Assembly: GCA_013400155.1 (NCBI GenBank)
Contig: VXBM01000093.1
Coordinates: 359,118 to 423,117 of the forward strand
DNA length: 64,000 nucleotides
Direction: 5' to 3'
From: Helopsaltes ochotensis
Lineage: Eukaryota; Chordata; Aves; Passeriformes; Locustellidae
The notes beneath the pieces were generated by a model. It made no database searches. It saw nothing but the letters and a program-made list of their open reading frames with translations, and was not told where the DNA came from. This document shows, piece after piece, positions 52,341 through 63,904 of the stretch (within the stretch, counting starts at the first letter, position 1; each line of letters starts with the position of its first letter). The position numbers and the translations under genes are program-made.

Positions 52341-52365
52341 GTTGTGTGTGTGTGTCTGTGTGCAG
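52341..52365 (+). promoter_or_regulatory. AGBL4: Atypical 3' splice acceptor with UG repeat
   Basis: The 25 bases before the exon are almost all TG dinucleotides (ttgtgtgtgtgtgtctgtgtgcag ending at 52365). The usual polypyrimidine run is reduced to a short tcctcct further upstream (52334-52340). UG repeats next to an acceptor are a known binding context for TDP-43 and CELF-type proteins, as at CFTR exon 9. Whether they act here is inference. Confidence 0.75.
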
Positions 52366-52477
52366 GTGCTCCCTGATGGGGTTTGATCTGAACCGGCACT
52401 GGGCGAATCCCTCCCCGTGGGCTCATCCCACCCTGCACGGAGTGAAGGAGCTCATCATCGACATGTACAACAACCCG
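52366..52477 (+). CDS. AGBL4: AGBL4 (cytosolic carboxypeptidase 6) internal coding exon, downstream of the pair
   Basis: This 112-bp exon continues the CCP6 catalytic domain. Its first G completes the Arg codon left open by the exon at 16383-16497. It then reads CSLMGFDLNRHWANPSPW, followed by AHPTLHGVKELIIDMYNNP, and stops on a codon boundary. The DLNR motif supplies the Asn-Arg pair (codons 52391-52396) that in M14 carboxypeptidases binds the C-terminal carboxylate of the substrate; this is family knowledge. The third zinc-ligand His lies in the next exon of the family, which I did not find in the remaining 11.5 kb. The donor gtgagt is strong, while the acceptor is unusual because a TG repeat replaces the pyrimidine tract. 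Skipping this exon alone would shift the frame. No stop, frameshift or missing key residue is seen, so the gene looks functional. Confidence 0.97.
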
Positions 52478-52483
52478 GTGAGT
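52478..52483 (+). other. AGBL4: 5' splice donor of the AGBL4 exon ending at 52477
   Basis: The junction is CCCG|gtgagt, a full match to the donor consensus on the intron side. This may compensate for the weak acceptor of the same exon. Confidence 0.93.
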
Positions 52484-52549
52484 GGGGACAGCAGCTGCTG
52501 AGCCACCCCCTGTGCCCAGGGCCCAGCCCCCCACTGCGGGGATCAGGGA

Positions 52550-52990
52550 ACAGCTGTGCCTTCTGCCACAGGAAGCATCGCGAGCGGAGAAAGCCGGTGA
52601 AAGGAGGTTCAGCTCAGATTAACGATGGAATAATCCTGGAAGCAGGGCCTGAATCCAGTCGAGCTGCTCTCATGCTCTGAGCTGGATTGGAAACAGCAGG
52701 CCCCCCAAATTGGATTAGGGGATGGCAGCGATGCTTAATCCGGGGCTCTGGCAGCGGTGGCTGCGCGGTGTGCAGCGCAGGACGGGGAGAATATTTGCAA
52801 ATGTTATATGGACACGCAGGCACACAGGCTCACTCAGAGAAGCAGAGGTGTTCCTGAAGGTGAAATCTTGGCTAATCAGAGGAGATGGATTGCGGAGAAT
52901 ATGGAGAAGAGGAGTGGGAGGGAGGCAGACAGCTATTGAATGTTTGACATCAAAGCGCAGAAGGATTATTGAACGTGGCACCTAAGAAAA
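52550..52990. promoter_or_regulatory. Candidate regulatory element just downstream of the second AGBL4 exon
   Basis: The block is CpG-bearing (for example gcatcgcgagcgg near 52576 and gctgcgcggtgtgcagcgcagg near 52760) and low in repeats. It contains the perfect palindrome ATTTGCAAAT (52793-52802), which resembles octamer or C/EBP sites. Both strands show chance open frames of about 87 codons (52722-52985 on +, 52715-52981 on -), which is expected where GC content is higher. No splice-consistent coding exon was found. Confidence 0.3.
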
Positions 52991-54230
52991 ACTGCTGGGA
53001 AAAAAAAAAATGGAGATGGGTAGGAAAAAATCACTACCAAAAAATAAGAGGAGATTTTATAGATTATTATTTTTTCCATTGTGGGATTCCTGGTATTTGT
53101 CCTTTCTTTTTGCTTCTCACAATGGAGAGGGAATTTGAAATTTTAAGTCCCTAAAGTTTTGCTAGTTTTTCCTTTTGTTTTTTTCTTTCTTTCCTTTTTG
53201 TTTCTGTGAGAAAGGACCTGGCTTGCCTTGCTAATAAAGAAAGAGGATTCTTACCCCCGGCTACATCATGTATAGGATAAAGACTCCTTTAATTTAACTC
53301 CTGCTTTTTCCAATACATCTTAATTGGACTTTTTATCTTCCAGTAATACCTGTAACAGAGGAGGTTTTAGGTAAAAGGAAGATAGGTTAATAGATAAGAT
53401 CATGACATATGGACTGGAATCCGATGGCATGAAAAATATTTTCTTAGACTGCTAATTGTTTGGCACAGAATTTGTCTTTCTATTCAGTTTCTGCAGCACC
53501 TTGCACTGTGCATTGTGCCTCTGAGCAAGGCTCCTAAACTCTATTAAAGTGATGATGATAATGATGGAAAGGCACAGAAAGGAGCTTTGGAGCCAGCCTG
53601 GTCTTTCCTCTGTTTTCTACCCCAAAAAGCAAGACAGATTTCCTTCTAGATGACGGAGAGAGCATGCAGACTGCTTTGAGAAGAGTTTTTTTTCCAAGAG
53701 TGAAGAGGTCTTTTAACCTTACAAGAAAGTTGGGTGTAAGGAAATGCTTATAGCCAGTAAGCCAACAAATCCTGGCACTAATAAAAGTTACTGTCAGTAA
53801 AGTAAAGCTATTCTTGGAGGTAGGGGGAAATTTTTTTCAGCTTCATCCCATTCTAAGGAAGCTTTGGAAATTCTGGTAGCTTCCAGCTGTCCTATGTGTG
53901 AAGAATGAATTAATTTTTTTTGGTGGCTAAAATGAAAAAAAATCAAAAGAACAGTTTGGTGAGACCTGGTCTGAAATGGAAATCTTTTTTTTCCTCCATC
54001 TTTTTGTCTCCCACTCTACCCAGTGGTCAATCTGAGATGAACCAGTTCCCGTTCATTTATTTCTGAGGGAAAGAAAAGGGAGCCTTTTAAACACAACTGT
54101 AATGCTTCAGTTTCAAGGTTATTTAGTTTTTGTTTAAAAAAATACTTTCTAGATTTTCTTTTAATTAAAGTACCATCAAAGTTCAGGTTGCTCTTCAGAA
54201 TTCCATTTCTTAGTGAATTAGCTACCCACC

Positions 54231-54247
54231 AAAAAAAAAAAAAAAAA
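54231..54247 (+). repeat. Poly(A) run
   Basis: About 17 consecutive A bases follow cacccacc. No associated element is seen. Confidence 0.9.
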
Positions 54248-54801
54248 TCTTTTTGTCTGGCTTTATCATCTCCTTGTCATGCCCAGCCTCTCTGGCAGTT
54301 TCAGGGATGCTCAGCAATGCAAGGCAGTATATGGGATACTGGAATTTTCAGGCAACACCAGATTCTTAAGTCCCTCTGAACCCAGTGCTGTTGGTATGAA
54401 AAGCACATATCCAAGTGCTGGGACAAGAGGGGGAGACATGCCAGCTGCCTCAGAGGGCGGGCGTGGGACTGCCCAGGCACCATCCTGCTTTAGCAGTGAC
54501 TGCTTTCATGAAGTTATGACAGAGAGCCAGAACAAAACCTGCTTTGCATCCCTTCAGGCAGCTAAAAGTTTTAGGTGCTTTTCAGGGGTAAAGTGCTACT
54601 TTCAGATGACTAATAGATGATAGATGGCTGGCTGCACGCACAGGTGACCTGCTGCAGGAGGGCTGGTGTCAAACCCTGTCACATCAGGCATTTTGCATTT
54701 GAGCACGTCTGTCCTGCCACCCTCCTCCTCACCTGAAGTCTTCCCACACTGGGGAATATGAAATGAAACAAAATTCAAAACCCAATTCCCTGAGAAATTA
54801 C

Positions 54802-54827
54802 ATAATAATAATAATAATAAAAAAAAT
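54802..54827 (+). repeat. (ATA)n run ending in A homopolymer
   Basis: Six ATA units run into about eight A bases. It is a short simple repeat. Confidence 0.9.
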
Positions 54828-57111
54828 AACCTTCCTCCCTCCCACTGCAGACAAGATCTGCTGTGAGGGGCTGTCCACAGAAAACTGGATTGTTTAAAGC
54901 AAGAGCAAGTTTGGCTTCGTGTTGCCATTGCAGAGCAGCTCAGTGCAGGACTTTTAGATGTATTCATTCCCTTAAATCACTTAAGGAAAATTAGCTGCCA
55001 TAAGACCATAAAACCATGTTTTAAATATTGCTGCATAGGAGGATTTTTCTTCTGCTCTGCAGTATGGGAGATAAGCTCTTTCCTTTGAAAAAAAGTTCAT
55101 TCTGGAGCAGGGAGGATGAGTGACACAGAAATAAGTGAAGTGGGTATGAGGCTCACACACACAATGCCACAGCTACAGTGATTCCAGCACTGAGTGTTCC
55201 AAGGCTGAGTGTTTGCTGTAGCTACTGTATAAAAATAATCCGAAGCACTTGTGGTTCACTGTTCTTCTAGGTTTTACAAAGTGTGCTTATTTTATTTTAT
55301 TTTTAAAGTGTTTCGGATTCTGTAAGGACTGTGTCATCCTTAGGAAGGAATGGATAGGCCAAGAAATGAGAGAACAAAAGGAAGGTTTTCATCTCCATGC
55401 CACTGATTTTGGCACAGTAACTCTGGTGATCAGTGTCATTATCTTGACCTACATGGAGTGAGGGGATATTCTCAGCTGTTTCTAGTGCTATCAGTCTTGC
55501 AGATGAGACTGAAGTGATAGGCCCCTCTAGATCATGTTGGCTGAGGATATTTCTGTTCTCAAACACCTGGGATATTTCTGCTCCCAAATCCCTGCCCACA
55601 TGTGAGCCAGCAATGCCTTCCCACCCCTCCACCAGGGGATACCTGTCGATTGTTTCCCTGTCTGTGCTGGAACAGAATTATCTCAGAACATGACTGTATT
55701 GTTTAAACCAACCCAGCTGACTCTTGTTTGGAGCATGTTAAATCATGTTCACATAGGCCATTCCAGCTATCTTTAAAAATAGATGGAGTGAGTGCACTCA
55801 GGCCATGTGTGCAGTGTCAGCTCAGCCCCCTCGACAGGAGTATTGTCACACGGCTTTCACTCACAGGGGCTCGTGTTATTCTCCCATCTAGACCCCTGCC
55901 TCCTCCAAATGGAAAAGCCCCACGTACTAAGCAGCTGCTCAGTGACTTGTTCTGCCTGCAGAGCTCATTGTGCAGCCTTGTGCTCTGTTCACTGTGCACT
56001 GTGCAGATCCTGCTCTGAAGACAGAACTATTAATCTCCACGTAGGCTCTTTTGTTCTGCTCATTGCTACACCCTGGGAGCACTGCAGAAGAGTGGGTTAT
56101 TTTTTGGGGGGACCCCTGTGAGAGACGAATGTTTCATCCTTGTGTGGATAGGAAACAGTTATGATCACACCTACTCATTTGTGATAGATGGTTTAAGAAG
56201 CCAGGAATCAGACTTGTTTCATGTCTTCAGCAAAGATTGATACCTTCGCTGCCTTGTTTCCACCCCTTGCTTCTGCAAGGAAGACTGGGGTAGAGTATTT
56301 CTGTCATTTGGTTTTCCTAGGACCTAGGAGACAAGGAATAGGCAGTGATGGACCACTTGGAATGAATCTGTTTCAAGTAATTTGCTCCTCCCAAGTGAAA
56401 ATGCAGGCATGGGATTCAGGGCTCCCGGCACTTTCACTGCAACACTGGACTTTGTATTTTTTCTTCCGTGTTTCTTCTGTTCTGCCTGTTTCTCATCTCT
56501 TGTTGAATTGAAGCTGGAGTCCTACAAGCAAATGATTCCTTTGCTTGATGCTGTTCACTAAAAAAAAAGACCCCACTTCCCTGGGATGTGCTCCTTAATT
56601 ATCATCTCCTTCTTCATGCACTCATATATCAAAATTTAAATTATTTCTGCACAAGTGACTTTTCTGTATCCATTCCTGACTTTGGAGTGCTTGTTGTTGC
56701 AGCCCTTGCATACTTTTAATACTATTCTGGGTGAAAGTTTCACTGATTCAATGCAAAATGAAAGCCCCAGCATGCTAAACTCTGAGTCATCTGCTGGGCT
56801 GGAACCTTGAGATCCACCACACAGACATCTGCCACAAGGGCTGATGAATTAGCTGACAGAGAATGGCAATCTGCCATTGCTGTGGACAGGAAGGAGGGAG
56901 GGAAGGAGCCTGTGGGCTTCGGGGGTATCTGCTGACAACAGCATTACTAATAAGATAGGATGAGTAAACACCATACTGTAGGCATGGGTAGGGGTGGTGT
57001 TTAAGGGTGCATGACACCTTTCATGTTTTCGAGAAGGTTTTTTTCAGATCCTGTGTGCAGGCTCAGACTTGAACAAAATCATTATTTCCCATTCTTCCTC
57101 TCTCTGAGGAG

Positions 57112-57135
57112 GCCTAGCTTTTGATCCAGCTAGGC
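57112..57135. repeat. Short perfect inverted repeat
   Basis: GCCTAGCT (57112-57119) and AGCTAGGC (57128-57135) are exact reverse complements around an 8-base loop. There is no context that gives it a role. Confidence 0.6.
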
Positions 57136-60100
57136 TTGAGTGGGTAAGCAGTAAGAGTGCAGGGGAATTAGCCTGGTAAGTTAATGCAACTGGATTCTTC
57201 AGCAGATGACTGTGTTCCTCTTCAGAAAGAGAAAAAAGTTTCTTTCTTCTAAAGTTACTGAATGTACAGTCCTCTGGGTCTGTGTTATCATCTCTCCCTT
57301 CTTCAGAGGCTGAGGGGTGTCCTCCCAGGGCTGGCTCCCCTCAGAACATCCTGCACCTCACTACTGCAGCGGGACAGCAGAGAGAGCTTGTGTTGGGGAA
57401 AAAAGCCTGATCTCAGAAAACTTATTGTGGCTGATAAGCCCTGATAAAGGAAAACAGGTGAGGGTGAAGCAGGTGAGCTCTCAGATGAAGGAAACCACGT
57501 TGTCTCCCTCCTCTGTAACTCCTTGGAGCTGTCTTGTGGTTTCTCTAGGTTTCCTCATTGCCGAGGAGCACAGTCTCCTTCCTCTGCTGTGTTCACAGGC
57601 TTCCTTTCCACTGTCTGTTTCTCCCATTCTGCTTCTGTGTTTTCATGTCTGCCAGGAGGTTGCAGGTATTCTTTTCTTACCTCTCCAGACCACTTCCCAG
57701 CTCTTTCAGGATGCAGTTTGGGTGCTGATGCTTGATGAAGTCCCTCCATCCTCTTTGTGCTTCTCTGTTTCAGACACTGTTTAAGCCACTCACTGCCAAT
57801 GCTGTTGCTCAGCTGGCATCTTTTCCAGGGCTCCAGTAGCACCATTGGGAGTGTACTGTCAAGGAGAGGAGTTGTGACTGTGCAGGAGCCATTGTCCAAG
57901 TGTGGTGCTGTGGGAGTGCTCCACATGCAGCACATCCAACCCCCCACTTCCTCCATGATCCTCAACTTTTGCAGTGAAACAAATCAGGGGTTTTGGGTTT
58001 GGTTTTTTTTCTCTTATCCCTGCCATATTTTGAGAGAAGCATTCTGTTTTTATGGAAAACTAAGTCAGAAAATATAGAGTCCTGCAGCTGATACTTTGCG
58101 GATTGTGACTATCCCAAAGGCAGCATTGCTTCAGTGACCTCACATCCTCACTTGGGCAGTGCCCCATCCTTCACCAGACACCTCCACATTTAGAAAGGTG
58201 CAGCTGGTCTCCAAGATGCATGTGCTTTGCTGGAGAGTGACTTAAATTTTATTTTTTGTCAGTCCTGTAAAGTGTGTCAGTCTTAGAAGCTCTGCTTCCA
58301 CTCATCTCGTGAAATCACGTTGTTAGTATTGCCATCAGTGTGATACTGGGTAGTTGACAAGTAAAATATAACAACAGATTTTGCAAGGTTTTCACATCAA
58401 AACTGTACATTTAGGCTTCTCATGCTGTAAGCCCTCAGGTAGCATTTTCTAATCTAACATTTGAATGACTGCAAGCAATTGTTTTCTCTTCAAAAATTAT
58501 TTTGCCTCATCATCTCCCCTGCTCCTGTTATAAACTGGAGCAGCAAACGAAAATATTTCACTGGAAAATTATAAGCTTATTCTCATTCTAGCTGAAGCCA
58601 GTTTGGATGTTAATAAATGCTTGGAAAGGCTGTTGGTTGGGGTTTGGTGTTGCTCAGAACTCAACTTGGAGCCAAACAGATCAGCTGGGGTCTGCATCAT
58701 CTGGTGTGAGGAGTCACAGCAGATTAACACAGGGTAATGAGATCTGTAGCATCACACACTACCTGGCTCCATTTGCTGTTAGCAGAGCTCTTATACTTAT
58801 TTCCCCTGCTAAACAACTCAATAGTAGTGAATAATCATCTTTAACTTAATATTGAATTTTAATAACCCTCTGGGAGGTGGCGCTCAGAGGGTCCCTCAGA
58901 CATCCTGGGCTGTCCTTTGTACCTGATGGTTTTCACTCCAACATCAAAACAGCCATTGCCAGGCATCAACTTTTGCCAACCTTCCTCAGGATTATATAGT
59001 ACATTTTATTCTGAGTTCTTCTTAGGCAGAATGGCCAACATGCTGCCTCTGATTTCTCTCCTCCTGGAACCAGAAGAGGGATCACCTCTGCTCATGCAGC
59101 ACGTTTTCAGCTGTGACAGCCCTGTGGCCGCTTGCTATGGCAATGTTCATGTTACTGCTACTGTTGATAATTCAGAAGCCCCCTGTACCACTTCTCTTCT
59201 CCAAGTCCCTGTTGACTGAAGTGCAATTTTCAGTATTTTGGAAGTAACATTCTTATTTCAGTTCTCTCTTGAGCAGTAGTAAGGACAACCCTTCTCTCAG
59301 TGCTGTAATTTAGCAGTGTGGTGTACCCCTCATCGCCTGATTCCACAGCTTGTGCTTAGGATTTTGACTCTATTTCACACCTTCCTGCTGGACCAGCAGA
59401 ATCAGAGTTACTAATGCTCTAGCTAACATTCTACTGCATGCAGGCTGTTTAAATTCCCATTAAACTCTTCTCATTGTTAAATAAGGACAAACTTGGTATC
59501 TGCTGACAGAAGAAAGGTGGTGTGCAAGATCAGTCTGTAGCTATGGCATTTTCTGATAAGCAATCTTGTGAGAGGAACTGTTCAGAGGGACTCCTCAGTT
59601 CCTTTCATGCAATTTTAACAGTTCTACTTCCTGGAGTAAGCATTCTCTCTTGATCTAGTAATGTGTTCTGTGTTTACATCTGGTGAAACAGCTTCTGATC
59701 TTAGCAACTTTCTCCCCACAGTCCTTTAAACACACACAATATTCAAAGAAACTTGCAAATAGCAGAGCTGGTTTTACAGTAGAACAGATTATTTGCAGGA
59801 GATGCTGAATCTTTACCACTGGAGGGTTTTATGACAGGTATTTATTGGAAAGAGGTTTAGATAGAGTTAATTCCCTTTTGAGTCAGTTGAAGACACTCAA
59901 TAAACTGCAGATTTCCTTCTCATCTCCAATTAATCTATGATTTTTGTCCCTCCCCTTTGATTTGTTTTCAACATGTAAATCTTCATAAATATAAATGTAT
60001 GTATAAAAGTGACTATACGATTTCTCTTTTAGGAACCATTGACACTGTTAGATGAAGTTCCACCTGCAACTCTTTGTTAAAGTCACAGTCAAGGAAGGGA

Positions 60101-62099
60101 GTGCTATTCAGGCCAACCAGTGCTAGTAGTCTTATTTTTTGCTAACTAAAATTTATATTTTGAAATTATGAACCACATTTCATCTAAACTAGACAGGCTT
60201 TTTGGCTGGTTTTGTTTTGTTTTGATCACACTTGCATGTTCACAATCTAGCTCTGGATGATGCTTCACTGTATTTTTGTCAAACGCTCCAGACTCTCCAG
60301 GAAACAAGTCTGAAATGTGCCTACAGCTACCAAATTTCTCTCTGTTTGTACTCAGTCATTGTGCTAATCATATCATAGTGGTGATTTCTGACACAAGTTG
60401 TGGTTTCTTTGGTTGACTATTTTTTTCTTTTTTTTTTTTTATTTTTTCCTCTTCCTTTTGGTTATGTTTTTATCTAGAATAGGAACAGTTTCAGGTAAAA
60501 CCAATAACACAAAGAGGAATGAAACGTTTTAAGCCCAGAGACTAGAATTTTCTTTTTTTTCAACACAACAGTGGCCAGTTTTCATTTGTACCTGACACTT
60601 CTAAGCTGTTGTTCCCCGTGGTACTCAGAGACCTGCATGAAGCACTGCAGACAGATCAGTGTGTGGTTCACTGTCATATTTCTAGATCAGTGCCCCGTTA
60701 CTCAACTCTGATATTCTCACAGGCTGTGTTAATTCTTGCATTCCGTGGCGTGGGGTGTCTGTGTGTAGCACCATCTGGTGCTCTAAACATCTGAACCAGT
60801 TTGGGTTTGGGTTTTTTTTTTTTTCTTTTCAGGAGTTTGCCATTCTGAGGAATCTCCGTGCTGCTGCTTTTTGTTTGGGGCAGACATGTTGGTTATGACC
60901 TCCACTTTGCAGTGATCTACTGTACACCTTATCTTTTCTTCCAGGTGTTTTATTGCTATTACATGGAACTTATGTTGTTGCTTTCTTAGTTTTAGCTCAG
61001 CATCTGAGTCTCTTTCCACGGCTCTTTAGGGCCTTTAGTCAAACTCCTCTCTTTTACCTTGGATCAAAATATTATCCATCAAAGCTTTAGTATCCTCTCT
61101 ACCATCAAAACATGGTTGTATTTTCCTGGGATGTGCCTAGGGGGCTGAACACAACTCAAATATCCCTCTGAGGAAATAGAGTCTCCTAAAATAGTTTTTT
61201 GAAGATGTACAGCCATGTTCTCTATTTTTCTGGGGGCATCTGCCAGCACCCTGCTGATGAATCAGAGCCGTCTCTTCAAAGCATTTACCCCTTGCCAATG
61301 GAGGAAAATATTCCCTTTGAATAATACCCCTTTTTTTTTTCTTGGACTGAATGTTCAAGAGGGGCTCAGTATGGATTCTTCTCTCCTTCTCTTGCATTTT
61401 TTTCCTGCTTATACATTCTGTAATTCTTATGGACGTGATGTTATCCAATTCCTCTTATCATCTGCACTGGGGAGAGAGGGTTTTGGATTTTTTAATTTTA
61501 AGTAACATTAATCAGGGAGTGGCCGATATTCAGAGCTGCATTGAGAGTTTCCTCAAGTCTGGGAGATATCACTAAGCTCCTCCTCAGTAATTCAGGTTTC
61601 ATGTTTCTCCTCCCCTTCTCAGTTTTTCAGTGAGACACGAGAGTTTGAGATATTTTTTTTTTAGCCACTTACGAAAAGCTCCCCCTTCGCGTCTGCTCCT
61701 TCCCCAAGTGCTTCTATAAAGTGGGTCAGAGTCAAGGTCACTGACAAGTCTGCTTCAGTGCTTGCATTTGAACTGCTGAGCACTGAGGAGAATGAGCTCC
61801 TGAACAATACAGCACTCAATTCCAGCTGCCTCTTGCCAGAGCTTCTTAGAGCCGGGGCTTCTCACAGGATGCAAGTGGAAATGCCTGGAATGAGCTGATC
61901 CATTTTATTTTTCCCACTTCAGAAGGTGTTGGGACCATGCCCTTTGTTCAATTTTCCTGGGATTGCATTTGCCTTTTAAGACACAGGGGCAAAGTCACTG
62001 CCAGGGCTTTTTTTATTTAATACAAAAGAGCTCTTAGTATTCAAAAATGATTTAGAGACAGCTGGCCAAGTGTTTGACCTAACCATGTCTGTTCATGCT

Positions 62100-63400
62100 A
62101 TTCTACTGGTGCAAGATAGCAGTAATAGAGCCAGTGGACAATTAGCCCAATGTATGCAATGAAGATGGATAAAGTGAAATGCTGATTTTAAATGAGAATA
62201 TTGACATAATAGCATCTCAATCAGGGAGCACTGGAATAGCAGCGTAAAATTATACACTAATAACAGAGGAAACCAAGCCAGCAGAGGAGTGACATTACAG
62301 TTCAAAGAAAGATCAGAAGCAAAAAAGAGAAAAGAAAAGGAAAAAAAAAGGCAGGGAGTGGAATTGTATCAACAAGTACTGAAAAATCCCACCATCTCTG
62401 CGCATGAAAATTTCATGACAAAATGGGATGGTAGCACTAAGTATCTTTAGTGTCATGCTCAGAATTACCACAGAAGCAATGAGGAGTCAAAGAGTGTAAT
62501 GACAGAACCTGATTAAGGGTCGTGATTAAAGTTGATGTAGAAACCACATTTATACACTTTAAAAATGACATCTTCTGGAAGCAAGAAATCAAAGAGCCTG
62601 AAAAAGAAGAGCTATTTTTTTTTTAATCCCTTAGTAAGGATTAAGTCTTGATTGCAGATGTAGCTGTCATAGAAACATTCCATAACAATAAATATAAGCA
62701 TGTTGAAATTCATCATTTCTGGTGGAACATGAAAACCAAGAAGACCTTAGAATGGCACATATTTCTGAAAGGGGGACAACATAAAATGGAAAAGAAATCT
62801 AAAAGCAGTAGCTAAAAGGGCAAAACAGAACAAAATAACACTTTAGGGTGACATGGCAGCTATCTAAAATCACCATTTTAGGATGCATCTTTGCAGCTTT
62901 ACCATTAGAGGGTAAGTGTGTTACCCCTATTTGAAAAACTCCACAGCTTTATAAAAGGTTGCATGAGAAGTTTGCAAAGGGGATTATTAGACTGAAGAAG
63001 GTCATGAGCACTAAAGGACACCCTTTGAAGTCCTGCCCAAATGAACTAAGGAAAAAAAGGGACCCCGGTACACTCTGGCAAGTTAAATGCAAACCCATAA
63101 TAATAGCGGACAAAAACAATTTTGAAGAATAACTTGCTAAAGGCATAAAAACTAATAATAAAAACTTTTTCAAACACATCAGAGGCAAGAAGCCTGCCTG
63201 GAGGTCTATGAGGTTGATAGATGATCAAGATGTAAAAGAAGTGCTCAAGGAAAACAGGGTCTTTGCAGAAAAGCTAAATGAGTTATTTGCTTTGGTGTTC
63301 ACAGTGAGGAGCCTAAAGGGAATTCCCAAATTAGAGCTGCTCTTTATGGGGGACAAGTCAGATAACATGGATAACAGTAGTTTAATGGGAGTTTTCCTTT
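62100..63400 (+). mobile_element. Old CR1/L3-clade LINE, ORF2 endonuclease-to-linker fragment
   Basis: The segment is purine-rich on the + strand and decays in and out of frame. At 62268-62309 it reads GNQASRGVTLQFKE, which matches the RRGGGVALYVKE-type stretch of the CR1 endonuclease. Near 62690 a stretch resembling the SDHxxVEF endonuclease end is visible but weak. From 63148 an open frame reads KTNNKNFFKHIRGKKPAWRS, continuing through AEKLNELFALVFT and IPKLELLFMGDKSDNMDN. That is the linker between endonuclease and reverse transcriptase in CR1/L3-type LINEs. The reverse transcriptase itself is absent. Frameshifts and stops show it is dead. Outer boundaries are approximate. The exact family could be CR1, L3 or a related reptilian lineage. 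Confidence 0.75.
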
Positions 63401-63904
63401 TTGAAAGCAGAATTTATACATGTGCCAGCCTTTTTTGGGGAGTTTGAAGAGCATGAAGATAAAGCAAATCAACCTGTTGCCTGTTTTGAAATTCTGAAAG
63501 CATTGCCAAATTTCTAACCAAATGACTTTCAAGAAGTGAAGAATCCAAGTTGTCTTGGATGACACGAGCATTTTGTGCTCCTTTATCTTTTTACTTGCAA
63601 TGTTTCCTTAAACATCCTGTGCTGCCCTCATCCAGGGATCTCTGCATGGCTGTTCCTTCATGAGCTTGTGCAAAGAAAACACAGCTCCTGCTTCTGCTCT
63701 CTGACAGCCTCCTGTACTATTCCTGATTAAAGTAGGAGGGGTGGCTGTTTGATGGCTGGATTGGCACTTTCAGGTTTGTGGACAACCAATAGTGGTTGTT
63801 CCACCTGAAAGAGAGCTCTGTTCTGTCCTGTGCACCTCTGCTCTCCTGTAATTCTGGTGCTTGGGGACACCTGAATCTTAGTGGAGTTACTTTGCAGTGC
63901 CATA

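Larger units (their letters stand above)
16498..52365 (+). other. AGBL4: AGBL4 intron, complete, 35,868 bp
   Basis: The intron runs from a gtatgg donor to a tgtgcag acceptor. It contains three sense CR1 3' tails, two LTR-like stretches, several simple repeats, a G-rich run at 18.96 kb, a CpG-rich patch at 46.93-47.67 kb and a 205-bp unit duplicated at 48.0 and 51.4 kb. No additional AGBL4 exon is needed here, because the flanking exons join in frame into continuous CCP6 sequence. I saw no convincing nested gene. BEND5, which overlaps the AGBL4 locus in mammals, was looked for by memory of its protein and not seen. Segments not listed separately show nothing I can interpret. Confidence 0.9.

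Noticed and set aside
57317..57965. Overlapping open frames of 155 and 136 codons on opposite strands
   Set aside because: Both strands being open at once points to composition, not coding. Neither shows family motifs. A brief resemblance of 'agaggctgaggggtg' to CR1 does not continue.
60780..61560. Possible repeat-derived open frames on both strands
   Set aside because: No LINE, LTR or DNA-transposon motif could be identified on either strand.
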